NCBI RefSeq assembly: GCF_041146795.1
Contig: NC_135176.1
Span: forward strand, 25,429,786 to 25,493,785
Direction: 5' to 3'
From: Maylandia zebra
Taxonomy: Eukaryota > Chordata > Actinopteri > Cichliformes > Cichlidae
Length of the DNA: 64,000 nucleotides
A program made the translations under genes and the position numbers. Numbering within the stretch: position 1 is the first letter of the stretch; each line of letters opens with the position of its first letter. The notes beneath the pieces were generated by a model. That model did not search any database and was not told where the DNA came from. It saw only the letters and a list, made by a program, of their open reading frames with translations. This document shows, one piece after another, positions 12,470 through 22,700 of the stretch.

Positions 12470-13047
12470 CTCATAACTTTCTAGCGGGGGTGGTAATCAT
12501 TGGTAATAATAGTGGAATGACACCATGGTAATATGGTGAATAACATAGCCTGCATGGTCGTACTCTCTCTCAATATGCTGAACTATGAATTATATATTAA
12601 TCATTAGTTATTATTAATATCACCTTCGAAAACAATATATAAAGATAAACTTCAATTAGCTTTCAACTTTTATAAAAATAAAATAAATTAAACTGCATTT
12701 TGCATTTTCCTTTTAAAACGTCTTCTCATTGACTCACAATTATCACAGTTATCCAGACATTACACCAAGACTCAAAAATGTTTTATAGTTTCATCTTTCA
12801 TTTGGAGGTCCTTATTTTATTTACCATGAATAATGATTCCAGTGTCACTATAATATGTTGCTATATTTGCTTTGTGACAATTCCCAGTCTATGATTTATC
12901 ATTCAGTGGTTGCGTCACACGTGTGGGTTACTTTCAGATTCCACCAAGTTGTCAGTAAAAGCAAACAAAATCTCTAGACAGACCAGTTAATCATGTTAAT
13001 CATCAATCCAATTAAGTTGCATTATCTATAAAGATGCATCTCCTTGG
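12470..13047. other. intergenic, nothing recognised
   Basis: AT-rich spacer between the hAT-like element and the SINE. Confidence 0.4.
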
Positions 13048-13345
13048 CAAATGGCCTGTATTTGGATAGCGCTTTACTTAGTCCCTAAGGACCCCAAAGT
13101 GCTTTACACTACATTCAGTCATCCACCCATTCACACACTGGTGATGGCAAGCTACAGTGTAGCCACAGATGGGTTGGGGTGCACTGACAAAGGCGAGGCT
13201 GTTGGACACTGGCGCCACCGGGCCCTCTACCACCAGTAGGCAACGGGTGAAGTGTCTTGCCCAAGGACACAACGACCGAGACTGTCGGAGCCGAGGCTCG
13301 AACCGGCAACCTTCCGATTACAAGACAAACTGCCACGATCGCCTC
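13048..13345 (-). mobile_element. tRNA-derived SINE, second copy
   Basis: Same family as 6240-6588, with the long shared block from tagcgctttactTAGTCCC onward. On the minus strand the B-box-like GGTTCGAGCC lies at 13304-13295; the A box side is shortened or changed. It is flanked by a perfect 11-bp duplication, catctccttgg, at 13037-13047 and 13346-13356, as left by LINE-driven retroposition. Confidence 0.75.
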
Positions 13346-13356
13346 CATCTCCTTGG

Positions 13357-14164
13357 ACATTTTGTGCTGTTACAACTTCAAATACATGCTGGAAACAAGA
13401 TAGCGTCACGCGACGAAGTTAAACACCTTATAACAAAGGAGAGAATGGGTGAGAAAGGAAAAAAGAATCTGGAATCGTTGCTTCTATATCATATTGCAAA
13501 ACAGTGATTGACATTGATATTTGACATGTCATATGTGGGGAATGACACTAAAGGATAAGCAGAAAGTAAAAGTCAGGGCTTGAATACTCACACTGAGGTA
13601 ATCGAGGGGATTGGACACAAGAGGGTAACTGGATGCAGCTGAAACCAATAGGGATAAGGACACAAGAGAAGCAAGACTGAATGCATGACACAGGAGATGA
13701 AAAGCTAAAATAAACTACAACTCAAGAAATTAAATTGTAACCAATAAACCAAGAACTGGACAGAAAGCTAAAGATAAAAAACAAAAAGCAAAGCCAAGCA
13801 GTGGCAGTCCTTATCTGGGGCACCAGAGATAAGAAACCATGAGCTCTTACCTTCATCTAAAGGAAGAAAGTAAAAGAAGAATATGCACAGACAAAAAAAT
13901 CTACACTGAAGAAATATGGAAGAAATTAGCTAAAACAGGAGCTGGAACATGAAGGTGCTGTTAGAACTGTGGCCTGTTCGACCATGTCTCAGGGAGTGAG
14001 GGGTGTTGTTATCCTTCCTGCTGTTTTGACCAGATTAAACATTTTCCTTTGAAAAACTCTTGTGGACTCTATTGATTTTTTTTTCTTCCAGAGATTAATA
14101 TTAACAAATAATGAATGCAGAGAGGTGTATAAACACATAGTGAGTGAAAAAGGTAACTGAAGAA
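13357..14164. other. intergenic, nothing firm recognised
   Basis: A-rich on the plus strand. About 13560-13830 resembles, in reverse, the dispersed T-rich repeat seen at 42090-42590. Weak evidence only. Confidence 0.3.
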
Positions 14165-14335
14165 GAAACATGCAACGCTTTATAAAAAAGGAAAGTTTTA
14201 AGCTTGATCTTAAAAGATGAGATTGTTTCTGTCTCCTGAGTCCAAACTGAAAGCTGGTTCCACAGAAGAGGGCCCTGAAAGCTGAAGGCTCTGCCTCACA
14301 TTCTACTTCTAAATACTGACTGGTCAGTCAGTGAA
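14165..14335 (+). repeat. short fish dispersed repeat
   Basis: The block aagctggttccacagaagag followed by gggccctgaaagctgaaggc is a common fish interspersed sequence as I recall it. No borders or TSD are clear. Confidence 0.45.
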
Positions 14336-14745
14336 AAAAAAACAACAACAATAACAACAACAAAAACAAAAACATTTTAAAGAAAGTACGTTAAATCCCA
14401 TTTCTTTTTTGAAAACTAACTAGCTAAAAATAAATAAAATATTCAAAGAAAAAACTTCAAAAACAACATGTAAAGATGAACTTCAATTGGCTTCCAACTT
14501 TTAAAAATAAAATTTAAAAAAAATTAAACATAAATAAATAAAATATAATATTAAAATTAAAAAATAGTAAAATTTGTAAAATAAAATTGGCAAAAATCCA
14601 AGGTTCAAAAACAATATTTAAAGAAAAATGTGAAATATTTTAATAGATTTTTTTCCTGAAGAAATGTTTGACATATAGTTTCAGTTACATTTATAAAAAT
14701 AAAACTGCAATCAACATTATAAGTTTACTGAAAAAGTGCTCATTT
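14336..14745. other. A-rich, low-complexity spacer before the kctd7 promoter
   Basis: Runs of A with AAT and ACAA motifs. Nothing gene-like. Confidence 0.5.
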
Positions 14746-14749
14746 CCAA

Positions 14750-15212
14750 TCTCAGCGTACTTCACTCTCTTGGCGTGATGACGACGTGGAACGTCAGAGT
14801 ACGCACGCTCCAAAAACCTCACGGTCCCCGTGCTGCTTGCTAACGTCGGGATTAAATTTTCATCTTTTTCCTACCTACACGTTGCTGTCGCCGGAGGCGG
14901 GGTACCGCTTCTTCCGCTTTCGCTCCGGTGAAAGCCGGACTGGCAGCTGCTCGGGCCACACCCTCCGCTCCTGCCCTCTCCTTCTTCTTGTTGTTTTCTG
15001 TACCAACAGTCGCGAGCTCTGCTTTGTGTCGTACCTGCCTGGCTGAGAGCTGGCCCGCCGCGCGCATGCAGCAGAATGGCTCGAGCGGTTCCAACGGCTC
15101 TGACGGTTGCAGCAGCAGAGAGCGCCAGTCTCTGTCCTTCAGCCCGCTGCCCGCCGCTACGCGGGTGAGACGCTTCATTCAGGAGAGACGGACGCTGCCT
15201 CTACCCAGAGTG
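14750..15212 (+). promoter_or_regulatory. kctd7: probable kctd7 promoter and 5' UTR (GC-rich)
   Basis: Base composition changes sharply from AT-rich to GC- and CpG-rich at about 14755. It holds a CRE-like tgatgacgacg/aacgtca cluster (14776-14800) and a GC-box-like gaggcggggt (14895-14904). The transcription start cannot be fixed from sequence. One ATG (15066) is in frame with the kctd7 start, with no stop between. Confidence 0.5.
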
Positions 15213-15371
15213 ATGGTGGTATTCTCGGCCGCTGGGGACACCGAGAAACCGGGCGATGCCATGTCTAGCTCGGACTCTGTGGAGGACGAGTTCCGAAAGC
15301 CGGCCTCCCCTTCGCCGAGCCTGACTCTGAGCACGCCACTCCGCTCCTCGCTGAACACCCAGGAACAGGAG
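15213..15371 (+). CDS. kctd7: kctd7 exon 1 (N-terminal, low-complexity)
   Basis: It encodes residues 1-53, ending LNTQEQE, before donor gtaggc. The start context is agtgATGg, with g at both key positions. Serine/proline-rich and less conserved than the other exons, as in the family. Confidence 0.9.
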
Positions 15372-18300
15372 GTAGGCCTCTTTTCCATGAAAAAAAAAAA
15401 AACAGTGGCACAAGCCACCAAACAACACAGCTTCTAACATAAAGAAAACTCATTAAACACCAACTGCAGGTACACTCTCATAAACATCCCGTTAATTATA
15501 ACCACCTTATTACTACCAAATAACAACACCGTGCTGATGGGTATACATATTTATCCAGAGGTCAGAGGCTGGTTGAGCTGCTGAATCCTGTGATGATTGG
15601 CTAGCAATTGTGTCACATGACTGATGGAGCTAAACACAGGCACAGCAGGTTAATCATCTTAACCACAGGCTGCTGAGACCTGCTCACACAGCAAGATTTT
15701 CTTAATCTGCAATAGAAAATAAAGTAATATTCATTTTCTTATTGCACTTAGTGAAAAGAGTGTTCTTGCTTTCATCACACCAGCCCTCTGCAGTTTGTCT
15801 TTCATTACATCAATAAATGTTCTCTGCGCCTTCCTCCTTTGCTCTTACCTGGCAGCTAAACATGCTGTATCTGTTTTCCAGTATATCCACTATCCCTCAG
15901 CTGCACATACCCAAGCCATCTTAGCCTTGCCTCTCTAACTTTGCCTTTTATGTCATTTAAAGCGGCTGAGAAATATTTTAGTTTCAGATCATCAAGCAAA
16001 TTGCATGTTAAATAAAGATAACCCAAGTAAATACAAAATACAGTTTTTAAATTTACTTCAAACTATCCAAACCAACCTGGTCTTATGTGAAAAAGAAATT
16101 GACTTCCTCCCAAAAATCATAAATTAACTATAATAGTCAAAGATGTCAAAGTCAAGAACATCCGAGAAACAAAGTCACTGACATCTATCATTCTGGGAAG
16201 GGTTACAAAGCCTATTCTAAGGCTTTGGGACTAACCACAGTGAGAGCCATTATCCACAAATTTCAAAAACTACTCATCCAGCAGGTCACAAAAGAACCCA
16301 GAACAACATCTGAAGAACCGTGGGCCTCACTTGGCTCAGTAAGGGTCAGTAGTTGATGGAACCATGAATTCTGCTCTCTACCAATAAATCCTGAGGGAGA
16401 ATGTCCAGCCATCAGTTCATGCCCTGAAGGTTAAAAGCACTCTGACTTACAGCAGGACAATGGTCTGAAACACCAGAAAGTGCACCTCTGAATGGCTGAA
16501 AAAGGGCAAAATGAAGGTTTTGGAGTGGCCAACTGTGGACTTAAAACAGATTGAGATGCTTTTGCATGAGCTTAATCAGCCTGTTCATGCTGGAAAACCT
16601 TCCAGTGTGGCTGAATTTAAAACAGCCACACTGGAAGAAGAGACCCCAAAGAAAAGTGGGTTAAAACTCATCCACAGAAAGACTCACTGTCAGTTATCAC
16701 AAACACTTAATTGTACTTCTTGCTGCTAAGGCTGGCACAACCACTTATTAGGTTTACTTTTTAAGACAGGGCAGGCAAGTTTGGATAACTGTATTTCCTT
16801 CATAAGGGAAATCATCATATTAAAAAGACATTTTTACTGCACCATACATTTTAAAAATAAATCTTCATCAGCTGGAAAGAATGTGATTTAGAAAGTAAAG
16901 CTGTTGATGGAGACTGAACCTGACCAGTAAATTATTAGAAGATCTAAACAAATGTAACTGGAATCTCAGATCGGTTCCAGTACATTTTTTGGTGTAATAT
17001 CACATTTACCTTGGCCTCTTAAAGCCTCTTAAAATGCACGTGGCGAATTTCACTGGAAATATCTTAAAACCTACTTATGATTTGCTTTTTTGCACCGTAA
17101 AATATGCATTTCATTTTAAATCTGTCGTATTTCTCCTTTTAAGTTTCCAGAGGTCATCTCTCTAAACGTCGGGGGCACATACTTCACCACTCGCCTGTCC
17201 ACACTGCGGCGATATGAGGACACCATGCTGGCTGCCATGTTTAGCGGCCGTCATTACATCCCACGCGATGCAGAGGGGCGCTACTTCATCGATCGGGATG
17301 GAGCTTACTTTGGGTGAGATTCAAGCAAAGATATTACCATCATTATCAGTGCTGCTGCCTGCAGTGATATCTCCTTATGAGTTTGAGGAAGAGGAGGGTT
17401 ATATGTGGGAGTACAAAGTTTTTAAAAGGCAGCTTAGTGGAGGACAAACTTTTAGTTTTTGAAAGGTTCACGCTCTGTGATCTGAAGATTTTCAAGCTGC
17501 TGCAGACAGCTCATTATATTCTGACAGGTCTCGGTGAATCAGGTATTCTGTGAAATAAATTGGTCTCTTCTGCTAGCACTCAAAGTTGATTTACGTATCT
17601 ATTTCTGTGCCGCTGCTTTTTCTTATTTGTTGCTTATTTCCGAAGATATAATGTCCATACTGAGATTGTATTTGTGATAGGATGAAAATTGCAGCCTCTG
17701 TCACAACATAACACTGTGGCCTTTAGTTAGATTGCTGTCATTTTAGATTATGGAGGGCAGACAAGTTGCGAACAAAGTCAGCAGAAAAGGACTGAAAATG
17801 TCATGGATGAGTGGTGCAGAGGGAACCGAGATGCATTAAACAGAAAGAAAACCTTTATTTATCCGAAGAAACAAACTGGAATCAAAAGTGAGCATGAAGG
17901 GTGACACTTTCAATAAACAGGAAACGGCAATGGGGGCATAAACAGACCGACAGAGTCACACTGATTACACAGTGAAATCACTGTGAAGATTAGAAAGGCC
18001 ACAATAAGAAGATGACAAGTACCAAAACTCAATGTCACAAATACTAAAAATCCATGACAGAAAAGGTGAGGCAAATTAAAAAGAAAAAAAGAGAGTTTAC
18101 TGTTTAGACATCTCTTATAAAAAACAACCTCAGCAGAGTTTAACAAGACTTTACTGAGATCTGTAAACTCTGTGTTTCACACATAGGTCAGTCATTCTCC
18201 AGATAAAATAAAACATGTCTGAGGGGATAGCTGCTTCTGTTTGCTAAGGAAAAATTAGTATTTTTCAGCTAGTTGGTGAATGGTTGCTAGCTGTTGCAAA

Positions 18301-19676
18301 GCAGTAAAAAATTTGCGATTGCTATGGTTGGAAGCAGATTGCTGCAGTCTCCCAAAGTTTGCCTTAAAGATGCCAACTTCTCTGCAAGCACTTCCCAACT
18401 ACTGGTGGACCGTTAGTGAAACTTGAAAACGTGCATTGCAAAGTGAAAACTTGAAGGTTTGCCTGCCAAAGTAAAAGTTGCCCCTTTTGAAATATTTTTG
18501 CTAAAGCAGTGAGGCTTAGCTTTTACTTTGAAGGTGAACAGTCTCTGCAGAAGAAGTTTTTGGTTTGGCCAGTTTCCCCACCGACTGGCCTCAAGCCCAG
18601 GCAACCATTTTCCAATCAATTAAGGAATACATATTTTCCCTAGTGACCAGAGGTTGCCAGGCCAGGTCAGTCACTGGTCAATAAGCCTGCCTGAGTGGGG
18701 CTTTAACAATTGAATTTACAGGCAGTAGCACCCGCTAACAACCATGGACCAGCTGGCCAGGAAAGACATAATTTTCCTTACCAATCAATAGTTGCCACAG
18801 GGGCTGGGGTCACCAACTGGTCTCTAGGCCTGTGGCGACTGGAGTCTTAATTAGACTACCTGATTGGTGAGTATTTTGGTGCCTATTGGTTAGCTAGCTG
18901 CCTGCATTTTTAGACTAGTGATAGCTGTTAGTAAGTATTTTATCTGGCTGTCAGTAATCTGTTTTTGCATTAAAGAAGAGTTTGATGTGATAACTAGGGG
19001 GTTTTTTTTGTGTGTTGTGGAGAAAAGCAGGAAGGCGATGCTCTTTGTACAGGACAGCACAAGCATGTTATTGGCATTTGCTGTAAGTGCACGCAGACTG
19101 TGAATGTATGCAGGAGCACATGTGGGAATGGAATTATTCGCAGATACAGTCCAAGTAACCTGTTTTTTGGGGAAAAAAAGAAAAACAGGCAGTAATAAAA
19201 AGCTCAGTGACACAGTAGCTGGGAATGTAACTCTGTCCTAGTTTTAAGTGGAGCTGGAGCCTGTCCTCTCTGACACACAGTGAGCAGTAAAGAGGCAGAG
19301 CTGTGGCCAGGAGAGTCCTTAATAAAACCACCTGATCGACAAGTTTACCTGTTTGTCTTGAGTTTAAATCTCAAGACAAACTGAGTAAACAGAAAACACA
19401 TTTTTAATTCTACAGTTGGAAAGCCCAGCAAGAATGCAACGAGCATTATCCAGAAAAAAAAACCACACAGGGAAGGGCAACTGACACTGTGACAAAGAGC
19501 AAAGGATAACTGAAATAATTTTTACTGACACTTAAAAAGGGAAATAGGGAACAGCTGGGTCCACAGGTGAGACTAATCAGGGATAATGAGACAAAGGAAG
19601 TAAAATTAAACACAAAGCACAAAGGACACATGACTGCCAAAATAAAACAGGAAGTCAGTGACTAACACTTAGAGAA

Positions 19677-19715
<39 letters not shown>

Positions 19716-22700
19716 GAAGATGGGTCGGAAAAAGCTAGGAAAACTAACATGAGTAATTATACCAAATAAAACCCAACAAGAATTCAAGTGGAGAGAAACC
19801 GAAACGGAGAACTAAAGGCTCAAGAGATATGAAAATCCAATCTAAAATCCAATTTATACCACCAGGAGGGCGAGAACATCATTAGACCCAGTACACACCC
19901 ACAACCTCAGCTGTTCACACTTCTACAGGAGTCTAAAACCGAAGTCAAAAAGAGCATTAGACTCATGAGTAAAACAGTCAGTACTCCCCCTCCTTCACCT
20001 CATCACGACTCACTGTTACTGTACTATTATTGTTATTATTATCTACTGTCACAAAAATCTGGACAGACCTGTTTTGCAAACTTGCACAAGCATAAATACA
20101 ACTCGGGTTTTTTTAAAACACGTTTCTCTTTAACTCATTTTATTTTTTGTATAGTCATTACTTGTACTTTCTCTTTCCAATGTTTGAGTTCTTATTTTTT
20201 TAATTTATGTTATTTATAATGACTTTTTATGACTGCTGTGTGAAAAGAATTTGGCAAAATAAGAATTTAATCATACAGTATAAACCCCATGTTTTTATTT
20301 ACATGCACGTATGACCATAAAAGTACTTCTGTTATTTCTAAATATAACAATAAACAACCTAAGAACCAAAATAAAACCCTCAAATAATGAACAAGAATTT
20401 AAAGGATTACACAAACTTTAAATTTGCCGTGATACTAAAGCTACAGCTATTTTGCATATTTACAGTAGTAGTAAAATAAAGCAGGAATCGTTGAAACCAA
20501 TAGGCTTCATCCTGAATGTACAAAAGGTATTTCAGTGTAAAAGACGGCGCACCAGCACTATCATCCCCAGAGCCGTCCATTGCTACAATGGAAAAGCTTT
20601 AAATATGAATACAAGAGCAAACGGAGTAGATGACTTATGTAAGAAGTGGGTTGACCTGAGCTCAGTGCTGAAATGTGTGAAGAGGTGTAATTAAAGATTT
20701 AAAAACACAACTCGATCAGCTTGAAAGGCAGAACATACAGTAACTGCATAAAGTAATAAAATGAAAACTTCAGAGGGTGCTGGCACTGCAGGCTGCACAC
20801 GCTCAGAAGGAGCCTTTTCATTTGGGATGTTTTTAGCCAATTCTGTGTTCTGGTTCCTATTGTCTCGCTGGAAAATAAATCTTCTTCCAGGCTGCTGTTA
20901 TCTTGTGCACTGCAGCAGCTTGTCGTCCAGTATTTTTCTGCATTCAGTTTATCCTCTTAAGTTCACAAGCCCTCCAGGCTCTGCTGCAGAGAAACAGAAG
21001 GAAACCAACTTTTCTGAGTCAGTGTCTCTTAGTGAATCTACATAAAATATGCAGGATGAGTAAAGGAAAAGACATACAGCTATATGAAGAAGGCAAACAA
21101 ACATGTATGTCTCAATGGCCTGACACCTGGTGTGTGATTACTAGGACATGCTCCAGCACTTTAAATTGGATTCAAAATTCCTGTCAAGATTTCAGTATTG
21201 CTAAGGATTTTCTTGACTTGGTACGGCAGTGGCACATCTGGCTGAAAGGAAAGTAATGATGCAGTCACACAATCATTTTCCTCTGCTGTGGAGGCGTTTC
21301 TGGTCAACGATTTGAGTATTGTGCACGACGTTTTATTCCAGAGGAAAAGATGCTGTGTTCAGCATCTCCAGGTGATGATGAGAGGTGTGCTACGATCTGT
21401 CTGATTTGGGTCAGGTGTCAGTGGTTTTTAGGATCACTCAGTAACACCAAGTGGGTTTATTTTAGTTTGATAATCACTACCTAGATCACACATGGGCAAA
21501 GTATGGCCTGGGGGCTGGGACTGACCCATGACAGTCAAGATAAGTGACTACATGAGTCTTTAATGCTTTTTAGCTATGTTTCAATGCAGTGTGTTTGATC
21601 AGGGCAGATTAATTTAAACATGTATACAATTATTTTAAGTGTAACCAAATTTTTCTTCAGTTGTCGACTATGTGACCCTTTTGCTTTGTATGGTCCTCTG
21701 GAAAAAGTGTTGCTACTGGAAGATTTCTGATTTCCTTTGCAGTCCACTCTTACTATTTGTATTTGCCACTTGTGTTTGAGCAGGCCTTGGTTACACAAAG
21801 CCTGTGTTTGCATTCAGTGTTTGCATTCAATCTCACAACCCTCAGCTATCATGTTTACCATTTAGAGTATTAGCTTTTAAATGTATCTGCATTTGTAAGC
21901 AATGACCAGTTGCACAGAGCAGATCATCATTAGACATTAAGGTTGACGTGTTCCTAGACTGGATACCTATTGGTAAATCTCATACAGGGACACTATTTAA
22001 GCTACATTAGCCTAGCTTGAGGTGCTGCAAGCTTCTTTGAAACCCACCTCCACCTCTGCTCCTTCTTTTACATTGTTTATGATATTAGTCAGTGTCACAT
22101 CTGTCAAATAACCATAATAATCTTCTTCTGATATGTGTTGTCCTGACTGAAGGGCATTCAAGAACACTTTGTGTTTCTTTTTTTTTTTCTGCCTTTTACA
22201 TTATTCCAACACCTGAAGACCTCATATTCAGGAACTGGTCACCTGGATGCAAGGAAATAGTTGCCAGGACTGTGTTCAGACAAAATGAGTTTTATGTTTT
22301 GTCTCTGATTAGTAAAAACTGATCTTAAAATAATAAAAATGGCATCAGGATGTGCCAGACTCAGCTGAGGGTTACACATTGCTTTCACAGTTGTTTATGT
22401 GAGCAGGATGCTCATTTGCTGTTTCAGGCATGGTAACCTTAATATTGTCTGCTTTGTGCACAGTGCTCCAGGCACAGCAAGCTATTGGAAAAGGATTATT
22501 GAATATTTTTCTGCATAATATTTGCCATTTTGTACATTCATCGTTTAACAGATTTTACCCAGCAGGGCTAATCAATATTAAAAAAAACAATAGTTTCAGC
22601 TTTCAAAAGAGGCAACAGTGACAACAGAATAATTACAGCCGGCTGTGTACACCATTTAAGTTGTGTCAAAGCACAGAAGGTGATCAATAATCTATTTCAA

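Noticed and set aside
14852..15453. Several minus-strand frames over kctd7 exon 1
   Set aside because: Shadows of a GC-rich coding exon; the plus-strand frame matches KCTD7.
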